The notes beneath the pieces were generated by a model. The model was not told the origin of the DNA, did no database searches, and was given only the letters and a program-made list of their open reading frames with translations. 11,570 bases of DNA, from positions 1 through 11,570 of the forward strand of contig CAZLJE010000069.1 in the NCBI GenBank assembly GCA_964559835.1. The letters run 5' to 3'. Made by a program: the position numbers and the translations under genes. Position 1 is the stretch's first letter. Each line of letters opens with the position of its first letter. Shown one piece after another: positions 4,998 to 11,516 of the stretch. This stretch comes from DAISJI01 sp964559835 (lineage in GTDB: Bacteria; Acidobacteriota; Terriglobia; Terriglobales; Acidobacteriaceae).

Positions 4998-6557
4998 CTA
5001 GTCGTGGTTGTTGTCCGTGTCGATTCTCTGTCCGGTAGCCGGATCCAGGATCAGCCGCATACCGCGTGCGTGCCGGAAATCGAACATGTTGTTCAACGAT
5101 CCAGCGCGTTCGTCCAACGACTGGTCGCCGATGCGCCCGAGCTGCCAGTTGTCTTCGATGAAGCGCAGGATCGAGCTCTGGTCGGTGGTCGTCCCGTCCA
5201 CGAAGTCCTCCTTCGCGTACGGCGAAACGACGAGCAGCGGCAGGCGTGGGCCATAGCCGCAGCGGCCCTGATAAACGCCGATTGCCGGCGTTCCGCAATT
5301 CGACGGCCCCGCCAGTGCGTCCGCCGTCGTGTTGGACGGGCTCACGATCGGCGGCACCACGTGGTCGTACCAGCCATCCGAATCGTCATACGAGATGACG
5401 ACCGCCGTTTCCCTCCACTCCGGCAGCGCCTGCAGGCGATTGATGAAGTCGACTATGAAGCGCTGTTCCGCCAGCGGGTCCGAGTACCCCGCGTGTCCAT
5501 CCTCGAATCCACGCGCCTTGATGAAGCTCACCGCGGGAAGATTGTTCGCGTTCGCCGCCGCCCAGAAATCCACCAGATCGTATTGGTGGTTCGCCTGGTC
5601 GCCCTGGTGGCCGATCAGCGCTGTCGAACTAGGCGCCAGGTGGTGCGGGTTCGACGTTGACTGGTAATACTGGAAGGGCTCGTGGTGCGGGATGTAGTCT
5701 CCCTTCTTCTTGCCGTCGCTGCCGATGTGCGATGTGCCGCACACGGCCTTCCCGTTCACTACCGACGACGGCCGGAACCCACCCTGGAACCAGCCCCACG
5801 TGACTCCCTTCGCATTGAGCAGGTCGCCGACGTTCTGGCCGGTCATGGTCACCGTCTCGCGGGTCGAGCAATCGTCGAATCCGGGCTGGGGATCGCCGAT
5901 CACGGAGCCCGCGATAACATCGCCTGATACATTGCCCGTCGTCGTGCCCACGCCGTGCGTCTGTCCCGACACCAGGTTCAGCGCGCCCGGTGTCGAAGGT
6001 CCGAACGTGGAGTTGAAGCTGTTGTCGCTCATCGCGAAGAACTGGGCGTAGTTCCACAACGCGGTGACCGTATTTCCGTCGAAGTAGCCCATCACGTCCG
6101 TCTTCTTGCAGGTGAGCGTGCCGTCGGTGCCGGGGCCGTTCCCAACGGTTTCTACGAACTTGTCCGCCAAACCCGCGTCGTAAGCCTTTTGCTCGTCGGT
6201 GTAGTTGTGGTCCTGGTCGCAGGTTGCCGCTTGTGAACGGTCGAGCCGGAAGGGCGTAGTGGAATTCAGATTCGCAGTGAGCAGCGGATGATTCAGGCCG
6301 TTGACCGATGGCGTTCCCGGACGCGCTGTGAACGCCGGTTCACCCGAGGGATTGGTCGCCGCCGGGTACGTGGCGAAATAGTGATCGAACGAGACGTTCT
6401 CCTGGAAGATCACTACCACGTGCTTGATCGGCGTCGTTGTCGACGAATCATCGGGGTCTGCGGCGTACACCGGAGCCATCGCTCCGATGAGCACCGCGGC
6501 TGACGCAACGGCGGCTGTGCCGTTGCGCAGGACGGAATGCAACAACTGGGACTTCAT
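4998..6557 (-). CDS. Secreted phosphoesterase (AcpA/PLC family), single domain
   Basis: The 519-residue precursor begins MKSQLLHSVLRNG, followed by an Ala/Val-rich core (about 14-30) and a likely signal-peptidase site VYA|ADP after residue 32. The mature protein is one phosphoesterase domain. It has IKHVVVIFQENVSFDHYFATYP with metal ligands E53/N54, a nucleophile region FGPSTPGALNLVSGQT (Ser188 most likely aligns with the catalytic residue), SYDDSDGWYDHVVPP (D391/D392, D398/H399) and TTDQSSILRFIEDNW (456-471). The last block has Gln where the convergent relative has His (DQSS versus DHTA). This is the acid phosphatase/phospholipase C family acting in the periplasm or outside; phosphate scavenging is the likely role. 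A GGAGG ribosome-binding site 5 nt before the ATG fixes the start. The gene has its own terminator and follows the PilZ terminator, so it is probably monocistronic. Confidence 0.9.
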   Translation of the reverse strand: MKSQLLHSVLRNGTAAVASAAVLIGAMAPVYAADPDDSSTTTPIKHVVVIFQENVSFDHYFATYPAATNPSGEPAFTARPGTPSVNGLNHPLLTANLNSTTPFRLDRSQAATCDQDHNYTDEQKAYDAGLADKFVETVGNGPGTDGTLTCKKTDVMGYFDGNTVTALWNYAQFFAMSDNSFNSTFGPSTPGALNLVSGQTHGVGTTTGNVSGDVIAGSVIGDPQPGFDDCSTRETVTMTGQNVGDLLNAKGVTWGWFQGGFRPSSVVNGKAVCGTSHIGSDGKKKGDYIPHHEPFQYYQSTSNPHHLAPSSTALIGHQGDQANHQYDLVDFWAAANANNLPAVSFIKARGFEDGHAGYSDPLAEQRFIVDFINRLQALPEWRETAVVISYDDSDGWYDHVVPPIVSPSNTTADALAGPSNCGTPAIGVYQGRCGYGPRLPLLVVSPYAKEDFVDGTTTDQSSILRFIEDNWQLGRIGDQSLDERAGSLNNMFDFRHARGMRLILDPATGQRIDTDNNHD

Positions 6558-6697
6558 TCTTTCCTCCGAGGGAGAGACTCACCCCTTGGAGAAACTCTAG
6601 GCAGTCGTTGTTAACGGACGGTTGCTGGGAGATTAAAATTTCGTTGCTCGCCCGCTGAGTTTGGCCTGACGGGTGTGAATATCGCATTGCGACCAGC

Positions 6698-6721
6698 AAA
6701 AAGGCCGCTCGCAAGCGGCCT
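6698..6721 (-). terminator. Intrinsic terminator downstream of the PilZ gene
   Basis: A perfect 8-bp stem, AGGCCGCT/AGCGGCCT (6702-6709 with 6714-6721), closes a 4-nt loop and runs on the minus strand directly into TTTTTGC. It lies 27 bp after the PilZ stop codon and separates that transcript from the phosphoesterase gene. Confidence 0.85.
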
Positions 6722-6725
6722 CTGC

Positions 6726-6745
6726 TGAAACTTGAAACTGAAACT
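6726..6745. repeat. Short heptanucleotide tandem repeat (TGAAACT)2 + GAAACT
   Basis: Two exact TGAAACT units (6726-6732 and 6733-6739) are followed by a 6-nt partial unit, GAAACT (6740-6745). The block sits directly between the PilZ stop codon (6748) and its terminator. It matches in unit length the repeats at 9934, 11213 and 11517. Confidence 0.85.
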
Positions 6746-6747
6746 CT

Positions 6748-7074
6748 CTACGGTTCCGCTAGGAACTCGTAGCGCTCGATCACTGCGGCGATCCCCACGC
6801 GTCCGCCCGGCACTTGGGGCTCAACGCGCACTACCTTCCCTTTGCAGTGCACGCGGATGCTCTCGGTCAGCGTGATCTCCGGCGGCAGGGTCAGCGTGAA
6901 GTCGATCTCGGACCCCTCGGAAACCGTCGAGTCCATGTAAAAGCAGATCCCCCGCGCGCTGACGTCGCGCGTATGGGCGGTTTTCTCCACGCCCTGCTCG
7001 TTGAACTTTACTGTTACAGGCAGTTTGAGGGAAAAACGCCTGGTTGAGCGCTGTTCGCGCTGCGCCTGTGCCAT
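6748..7074 (-). CDS. PilZ domain protein (probable c-di-GMP effector)
   Basis: This 108-residue protein is a stand-alone PilZ domain. The N-terminal c-di-GMP-binding motif RxxxR is present as RSTRR (R9 and R13), and the second motif D-x-S-x-x-G as DVSARG (D37, S39, G42). A beta-rich remainder follows, with the usual KGKVVRVE and GIAAVIERYEF strands. Binding of c-di-GMP is therefore likely; the partner controlled (motility, exopolysaccharide or transcription) cannot be inferred from neighbours. I chose the ATG at 7074 because GGAGG lies 4 nt upstream. An upstream ATG at 7122 would add 16 residues that precede this ribosome-binding site and do not look like the family. The gene has its own terminator, and a leader hairpin and candidate promoter lie upstream. 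Confidence 0.88.
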   Translation of the reverse strand: MAQAQREQRSTRRFSLKLPVTVKFNEQGVEKTAHTRDVSARGICFYMDSTVSEGSEIDFTLTLPPEITLTESIRVHCKGKVVRVEPQVPGGRVGIAAVIERYEFLAEP

Positions 7075-7093
7075 AGGGCCTCCGGATGGCACT

Positions 7094-7117
7094 AGCATCG
7101 CTGCACAAACCGATGCT
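7094..7117 (-). promoter_or_regulatory. Leader stem-loop of the PilZ mRNA
   Basis: AGCATCG (7094-7100) and CGATGCT (7111-7117) form a perfect 7-bp stem around a 10-nt loop. It ends about 10 nt before the GGAGG ribosome-binding site, within the predicted 5' leader. Confidence 0.4.
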
Positions 7118-7137
7118 GTCAAGGATTACTGCTCAGT

Positions 7138-7170
7138 TTTATAAGCGAACGGTACACACCCGAAGTGTAC
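7138..7170 (-). promoter_or_regulatory. Candidate PilZ promoter with upstream palindrome
   Basis: On the minus strand TATAAA (7138-7143) is a likely -10, giving a leader of roughly 55 nt. The inverted repeat GTACAC-N7-GTGTAC (7152-7157 with 7165-7170) overlaps the place where a -35 would lie and could be an operator. It could instead be a weak hairpin after the aroDE stop codon (7195). Confidence 0.35.
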
Positions 7171-7194
7171 GCGGGGAAGTTACTTTCCGGCAGG

Positions 7195-8754
7195 TTACTT
7201 GCGCAAACCTTTTCCGTTTTGGGAAGCCCGCTCGACCGCGGCCAGCACTTCGTTCTGCATGTCGGTTTCCGGCGCCGGTTTGCCCGTCCAGATCTCGAAC
7301 TGACGCGCTCCCTGCTGCACGAACATTTCGTAACCCGGGATTACGGTTGCGCCCTTTGCTTTCGCCAGCTTCGTAAACCGCGTTTCGCCCTGGTAGACCA
7401 TGTCCAGGACGTAGCGCGCCTCGATCTCTTTTTCGCTGAGCGGCGATTCCTTGCCGTTGCCCATTCCCACCGGCGTCGCGTTGATGATCACATCGGGCTT
7501 GATCTTCTTTAGGTCGGCGCGCTTGATCACCTTCGCCTTCGCCTGCCGCGCCAGTTTCTGCGCTGTCGCCGGCGTGCGGTTCAGGATGTACACCTCGGCG
7601 CCTCGCTGCTTCAGTCCGAACACCGCCGACCGCGCAGCCCCTCCGGCGCCGAGCACCAGCACCTTTGCCCCGTTCAACGAAATGCGCTGTTCCAGCGGGC
7701 GGACCACGCCCGAGACGTCGGTATTGAATCCGAACAGCCGCCCGTCTGCGCCGCGCACCACCGTGTTGCAGGCGCCGGTCTTCTGCGTCAGCGGATCGTG
7801 ATTATCCAGGTATTTCACGATCTCTTCTTTGTACGGCATGGTGACACTCAGCCCGTGGATCGGAATCTCGCGCACGCACGCCAGCAGGTCGCTGATCGTC
7901 TTCGCGTGCAACGCCAGGTACACTGCGTTCACGTTCTCTCGCCGGAACGCCGCGTTCATCATCGCCGGCGACAGCGAGTGCGACACCGGGTCTCCGGCCA
8001 CGCCGTACACCTTCGTCGCCGCGTCTACCTGCTCGATGCGATACACGTCCCGCAGTGTCTTCGCTGCGATCTGCCCCGGGCCAGTCTCCTCGCCCTCGGT
8101 CGCAGCGGCGAACGTGAACACGCTTCCAGCGCGCAGCGCCAGCACCCGGCTGATGATTCCCTGCTCGCCCATGCATACTCCCACCACCGAGTGATCGTGG
8201 CTGGCCTTCTCCAGGAACTTCATCATCAGCACGTTGTCGTGCAGGCTCGTCGCCGTGCTGACCAGTTTGTAAAAGTCCGCCGGGTAGGCCTTGATCTTTT
8301 CGAAGGTCTCCTCCAGCTTTCTGGTCGCACGGAAGTCGTGGTACGAAAGAATGAGTCCCGCCTTGGAGCGCAGCTTTTCCAGTTCCGCCGGCTTCAGCGT
8401 CGACGCACTTTCCAATTCGATATCGACTAGCTGGCACCCGCAACCTGCTGCTTTTCCAAGCACATCCACTTGCGACGCCACTGATCCCTTGTACTTACCC
8501 CCGTTGTTCGCCCGGCGGCAGGTCGCTATCGCGACCACCTCCGGGTGATAACTGAAGAACTTCTTCAGTGCAGGGAGTGCCTGGGCAGGATTCTTGACGT
8601 AGTCTAACCTAAACTCAACAAAGGGGTTATCTCGGCCAAGGCTCTCCGCCTTGTCCGCCAGTTCTTGCCCGGATGACCCCACCACGGCCACACAGATGCG
8701 TGGCAGCCGCAACGGCAGAGCTCGGGACGCGAAGGTAAATACTGCTGTACTCAT
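7195..8754 (-). CDS. aroDE: Bifunctional 3-dehydroquinate dehydratase (type I) / shikimate dehydrogenase
   Basis: The 519-residue protein fuses two consecutive shikimate-pathway enzymes: dehydration of 3-dehydroquinate to 3-dehydroshikimate, then NADPH reduction to shikimate. Residues about 18-240 are a type I dehydratase with EFRLDYV (47-53), the catalytic His139 in SYHDFRAT, the Schiff-base Lys163 in FYKLVSTA, Arg203 and the GQI loop (227-229). Residues about 248-505 are shikimate dehydrogenase with GDPVSHSLSP (254-263), VTMPYKEEIV with catalytic Lys309, GACNTVV (327-333), FNTDVSG with Asp345, the nucleotide-binding GAGGAARS (369-376), NRT (392-394) and INATPVGM (424-431). The same domain order is found in plant DHQ-SDH and in some bacteria. 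Length is full for both domains and all key residues are present. No Shine-Dalgarno precedes the ATG; a candidate promoter lies close upstream. Confidence 0.95.
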   Translation of the reverse strand: MSTAVFTFASRALPLRLPRICVAVVGSSGQELADKAESLGRDNPFVEFRLDYVKNPAQALPALKKFFSYHPEVVAIATCRRANNGGKYKGSVASQVDVLGKAAGCGCQLVDIELESASTLKPAELEKLRSKAGLILSYHDFRATRKLEETFEKIKAYPADFYKLVSTATSLHDNVLMMKFLEKASHDHSVVGVCMGEQGIISRVLALRAGSVFTFAAATEGEETGPGQIAAKTLRDVYRIEQVDAATKVYGVAGDPVSHSLSPAMMNAAFRRENVNAVYLALHAKTISDLLACVREIPIHGLSVTMPYKEEIVKYLDNHDPLTQKTGACNTVVRGADGRLFGFNTDVSGVVRPLEQRISLNGAKVLVLGAGGAARSAVFGLKQRGAEVYILNRTPATAQKLARQAKAKVIKRADLKKIKPDVIINATPVGMGNGKESPLSEKEIEARYVLDMVYQGETRFTKLAKAKGATVIPGYEMFVQQGARQFEIWTGKPAPETDMQNEVLAAVERASQNGKGLRK

Positions 8755-8765
8755 TGATAATAAAG

Positions 8766-8801
8766 CGTCTGCATCTTACAGATGCACCATAACGGATGCA
8801 A
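8766..8801 (-). promoter_or_regulatory. Candidate aroDE promoter with embedded palindrome
   Basis: On the minus strand TTGCAT (8796-8801) and TAAGAT (8773-8778) are separated by exactly 17 nt, each 4 of 6 to the sigma-70 consensus. The start point would be near 8766, leaving a leader of only about 12 nt without a ribosome-binding site. The -10 lies inside the perfect inverted repeat TGCATCT-TAC-AGATGCA (8770-8786), and GATGCA recurs at 8795-8800 over the -35. Confidence 0.4.
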
Positions 8802-8849
8802 CCACGCTTTTGCACGATTTCTTGCCCAGTTCGGCACCCGGTACCCCTA

Positions 8850-8862
8850 CGGTTACTAACCG
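8850..8862. promoter_or_regulatory. Palindrome CGGTTA-C-TAACCG in the divergent spacer
   Basis: A perfect 6+6 bp inverted repeat with a single central base lies midway in the 237-bp divergent spacer between aroDE and the exported-protein gene. Size and symmetry fit a dimeric regulator site. No regulator gene is nearby and no function is proven. Confidence 0.3.
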
Positions 8863-8910
8863 ACTCTTGAATAAGGCCCTGACCTTTGCTAGCGTTCAAG
8901 CCGCAAAACT

Positions 8911-8937
8911 CCGCTGGGGGTCCTTTGCCTCCAGCGG
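8911..8937 (+). promoter_or_regulatory. Strong leader stem-loop before the exported-protein gene
   Basis: CCGCTGGGGG (8911-8920) pairs with CCTCCAGCGG (8928-8937) as a 10-bp stem with one G-U pair and a 7-nt loop, TCCTTTG. It lies 54 bp upstream of the ATG at 8992. Without a following T-run it is more likely a leader structure than a terminator. Confidence 0.4.
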
Positions 8938-8991
8938 CGGTCCCTGTTTCCGGGAATTCCGCCCAGCCGCGGATGCTCCCGAGGAGGAAAC

Positions 8992-9927
8992 ATGAAACGT
9001 CTTTGCCTGCTGGTCCTGGTCATCACGGCAACGCTCGCCGTCGCGCAGGAGGAACAACCGCAACCCCAAGTGACTCCCGGCGCGCAGATCGCTGAGCGAA
9101 CTACGAATAAGACCGAGCGCCCGCCTGCTCCTACTTATTCCGACCTCAATTGTGCCGGGTTCATCAGCAAGGAAAAGTACAACCACGCCAATTACGTGCT
9201 CGCCGGCGCCGAAGCTCCCGCTGCGACCCAGTTCGCGCAAGGCGACACCATTTTCCTTGAGGGCGGCGGCTACACCGAAGGTGAGCGCTACAGCATTATC
9301 CGCGAACTCCGCGACCCCAACCGCAATCCGGCGTTCCCCGGACAGGCTTCTGCCATCGCCTCGGTCGGCCAGCCATTCCAGGAACTCGGACGCGTGAAGG
9401 TGTTCGCCATCCGCGGCGGTACCGCGATCGCGCGGGTGGAATTCAGTTGCACTGCCATGGTAACCGGCGACCTCGTTGTCCCATTCGTCGAGAAGCAGTC
9501 GGTTCCGTTCCGTAACGCCGGGTTCGAACGTTGGCCCGCCAACGGCAGCAGTGTCAACGGCCGCATCCTCATGGCGAAGGAATTCGATGTCATCGTCGCC
9601 ACCGGCCAGAAGGTGTATCTCAGCGTTGGATCCAGCCAAGGCGTCAAGGTAGGCGACTACTTCCGCGCCGTCCGCGGCTACGATCCGATGAAGATCGACC
9701 AGACCGAAGCCGTCTCCTATAAAGTCCAGCAAAGCGAGGACACCAGCAAGCTCGCCCCCTACGTCGCCAACAGCACGTTCGCCAAGTTACCGAAACGCGC
9801 GCTGGGCGAAATGGTCGTGCTCAGCGTTACTCCGACCAGTGCCACGGCCATGATCACCAATACTCTCGAGCACATCAACGTCGGCGACATGGTCGAACTC
9901 GAAGGCGGCGCCGCGCCACAACAGTAG
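8992..9927 (+). CDS. Exported protein of unknown function, 311 residues
   Basis: I do not recognise a named family. The precursor has a short signal peptide (MKRLCLLVLVITATLAVAQ, likely cleavage AVA|QEE after residue 18), then a Pro/Gln/Thr-rich linker to about residue 48, then a mainly beta region. Cys54 and Cys153 could form a disulfide. Two late segments, VYLSVGSSQGVKVGDYFRAV (208-227) and LEHINVGDMVELEGG (292-306), have the G-x-K/N-V-GD pattern seen in small beta-barrel domains such as the FlgT C-terminal domain. QGD and TGD turns at 83-85 and 158-160 suggest more such units. This resemblance is weak and is inference. The start is supported by AGGAGG 5 nt before the ATG. The protein is probably periplasmic or cell-surface. 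It converges on dinB with a 23-bp gap and is divergent from aroDE. Confidence 0.82.
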   Translation: MKRLCLLVLVITATLAVAQEEQPQPQVTPGAQIAERTTNKTERPPAPTYSDLNCAGFISKEKYNHANYVLAGAEAPAATQFAQGDTIFLEGGGYTEGERYSIIRELRDPNRNPAFPGQASAIASVGQPFQELGRVKVFAIRGGTAIARVEFSCTAMVTGDLVVPFVEKQSVPFRNAGFERWPANGSSVNGRILMAKEFDVIVATGQKVYLSVGSSQGVKVGDYFRAVRGYDPMKIDQTEAVSYKVQQSEDTSKLAPYVANSTFAKLPKRALGEMVVLSVTPTSATAMITNTLEHINVGDMVELEGGAAPQQ

Positions 9928-9933
9928 CGGCTT

Positions 9934-9961
9934 TCGGTACTCGGTACTTATTACTTATTAC
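9934..9961. repeat. 28-bp double heptad repeat (TCGGTAC)2(TTATTAC)2
   Basis: Two exact TCGGTAC units (9934-9947) abut two exact TTATTAC units (9948-9961). The block lies in the gap between convergent genes, and its second half runs into the dinB stop codon (TTA at 9951-9953) and the last codons of dinB. Confidence 0.9.
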
Positions 9962-11201
9962 TCTTCTTCTCCGGCATCGCCTCGTGCGTCCGCTCGCGGA
10001 ACTTCCCGCGCATTCCTGTCGCCAGCGACACCGCGCCTTCGCCGAACTTGTCTCGCAGCTTGTCGGCGGCCGACAACGCGTTCTTCCAGCGCTCGTGCTT
10101 CTCCGACTCGATCAGCCCCATCTGTCCCTCATCGTGCTCCAGCCCCGACGCCTGCACCCCCAGCAATCGCACTGTGCTTCCGCGATTCCAGTTCTTCAGC
10201 CACAGTTTCCGGATCGGCTCCAGGATCTCGGTGTCCAACTGCGTCGCCGTCGCCAGCGTCTGCGCCCGCGTGATCGTCGTGAAATCCGAATAGCGCAGCT
10301 TGAGCTGTACCGTTCGCGTGAACACTCCCGCATCGCGCAGACGCCTCGCCACCAGTTCCGTGAGGTGCGCCAGCGTCGTTTCGATCTGCTGCGGGTCCGC
10401 CGTGTCGTGGTTGAAGGTGTGCTCGTGACTGATCGACTTCGCGCCCTCATCGCTGCCGATCTCGCTGTCGAACCATCCGCCGGCATCCTCGCCGCGTGAT
10501 TTTCCCGCCAGCGCCAATCCCCATTTGCCGAAGCGCTCCTCGAGGAACTCGGCATCGAGTTTCGCCAGGTCGCCAACCTTCCGGATGCCGAGGTCGTGCA
10601 GGTTCTTCTCCGTGACCTTTCCCACGCCCGGAATTTTCCTGACGTCCAACGGCGCGAGGAACGCCGCTTCGCATCCCGGCATGACCCACAGGACGCCGTC
10701 TCGCTTCGCCTGGTCGCTTGCGACCTTCGCGACCATCCGCGCCGCCGAGATCCCGATCGAGCACTTCAGTCCGGTGCGCTCGCGCATCACTTCATGCAAC
10801 GCATGCGCCGCTTTCAGAGGCGGACCATGCAGGCGCTCCGTTCCCGTCATGTCGAGATAAGCTTCGTCGATCGAGGCCATCTCCAGCGCCGGCGTAAACG
10901 AGTTCAGGACTTCGCGAACCTTGTGCGAAGATTCGCGATACCGGTCCGGATGTCCGTCGAGGAAGATGGCGTCGTTCGGGAGCAGCTTCGACGCGGTTCG
11001 CAGCGGCATCGCCGAATGCACACCGTACTTCCGCGCCGCATACGACGCCGCCGCCACCACGCCGCGCTCATCCCGCTTGCCGCCGACCACCACCACTTTC
11101 CCCTTCAGCGATGGATCGTACAGCTCCTCGACCGAGACGAAGAACGCGTCCATATCGACATGGAAAATGGTGCGCACCAGGCGCCAGTTTAACCGGAACA
11201 C
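9951..11201 (-). CDS. dinB: DNA polymerase IV (Y-family translesion polymerase)
   Basis: The 416-residue protein is a full-length DinB. It has FHVDMDAFFVSVEELYDPSL (metal ligand D16, steric-gate aromatic at F20/F21), GGKRDERGVVAAASYAARKYGVHSAMP, SIDEAYLDMTG with D112/E113, and the thumb helix-hairpin-helix KIPGVGKVTEKNLHDLGI (189-206). A little-finger domain follows to about residue 350. QMGLIES (360-366) lies where the beta-clamp-binding QLxLF-type motif is usually found, but it is not a perfect match. Pol IV copies past lesions at low fidelity. The outermost start is GTG at 11201; a GTG at 11177 would give MRTIFHVDMD, closer to the usual family N-terminus, and may be the true start. Neither has a clear ribosome-binding site. 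The C-terminus ends inside a heptad tandem repeat. I see no convincing SOS box directly upstream. Confidence 0.93.
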   Translation of the reverse strand: MFRLNWRLVRTIFHVDMDAFFVSVEELYDPSLKGKVVVVGGKRDERGVVAAASYAARKYGVHSAMPLRTASKLLPNDAIFLDGHPDRYRESSHKVREVLNSFTPALEMASIDEAYLDMTGTERLHGPPLKAAHALHEVMRERTGLKCSIGISAARMVAKVASDQAKRDGVLWVMPGCEAAFLAPLDVRKIPGVGKVTEKNLHDLGIRKVGDLAKLDAEFLEERFGKWGLALAGKSRGEDAGGWFDSEIGSDEGAKSISHEHTFNHDTADPQQIETTLAHLTELVARRLRDAGVFTRTVQLKLRYSDFTTITRAQTLATATQLDTEILEPIRKLWLKNWNRGSTVRLLGVQASGLEHDEGQMGLIESEKHERWKNALSAADKLRDKFGEGAVSLATGMRGKFRERTHEAMPEKKSNK

Positions 11202-11212
11202 GTAGGGCGCAG

Positions 11213-11240
11213 GGCTCCTGGCTCCTGGCTCATGGCTCAG
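11213..11240. repeat. 28-bp heptad repeat, four units of GGCTC(C/A)N
   Basis: Units are GGCTCCT, GGCTCCT, GGCTCAT and GGCTCAG, in perfect 7-bp register, beginning 11 bp upstream of the outermost dinB start codon. Confidence 0.9.
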
Positions 11241-11262
11241 GCGGCGCCGGGCTGTTGACGAC

Positions 11263-11374
11263 TGTCATCCTGAGGAGGACGTAAGCCCGACGAAGGATCT
11301 ATGGATTGCGGCCGGAAATGCATAGGTCCTTCGGCCTCCCCTTCGCTACGCTCAGCGTCGGCCTCAGGATGACA
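11263..11374. repeat. 112-bp nested palindromic intergenic element
   Basis: Exact 13-bp terminal inverted repeats TGTCATCCTGAGG (11263-11275) and CCTCAGGATGACA (11362-11374) enclose a second inverted pair, CGAAGGATCTATG (11291-11303) and CATAGGTCCTTCG (11321-11333), matching at 12 of 13. It looks like a dispersed REP/MITE-like element; such TGTCATCCTGAGG sequences recur between genes in acidobacterial genomes as far as I recall. It has no coding capacity of its own. Confidence 0.8.
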
Positions 11375-11420
11375 TGCGGGAGAGAGTGCGGGTTCCGGAC
11401 AGGGTGTGGGCGTCGGTTGA

Positions 11421-11504
11421 GAACCATGCAGGTTCCTCGACTCGGACGCGGCAAGCGCGGCAAAACCGGCCGCGCTTATGGCCGCGTCCTCGCTCGGAAT
11501 GACA
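11421..11504. repeat. Second palindromic element with long GC-rich hairpin
   Basis: GGACGCGGC (11444-11452) pairs with GCCGCGTCC (11481-11489), and AAGCGCGGC (11453-11461) with GCCGCGCTT (11469-11477). This gives 18 bp with a 3-nt bulge (11478-11480) and a 7-nt loop. The right flank, CTCGGAATGACA, on the minus strand reads TGTCATTCCGAG, resembling the ends of the neighbouring element. The left flank holds the perfect palindrome GAACC-ATGCA-GGTTC (11421-11435). Confidence 0.7.
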
Positions 11505-11516
11505 CCAGAAGAAACG

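Larger units (their letters stand above)
6558..6747 (-). promoter_or_regulatory. Spacer between the PilZ and phosphoesterase genes
   Basis: The 190-bp spacer holds the PilZ-side heptad repeat, a terminator, and the presumed promoter for the phosphoesterase. On the minus strand TTTAAT near 6635-6640 is a possible -10, but no matching -35 is seen. The GGAGG ribosome-binding site lies at about 6563-6567. Confidence 0.25.

Noticed and set aside
4690..5298. 202-codon minus-strand frame spanning both phosphoesterase 3' ends
   Set aside because: It overlaps two well-supported genes and runs through the terminator hairpin.
11263..11374. Nested palindrome considered as an insertion sequence or CRISPR unit
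   Set aside because: There is no transposase, no regular spacer-repeat alternation and no visible target duplication.
11421..11435. GAACC-ATGCA-GGTTC palindrome considered as a LexA/SOS box for dinB
   Set aside because: It is about 220 bp upstream of dinB, inside a repeated-element flank, and its spacing does not match an SOS box I can name with confidence for this group.
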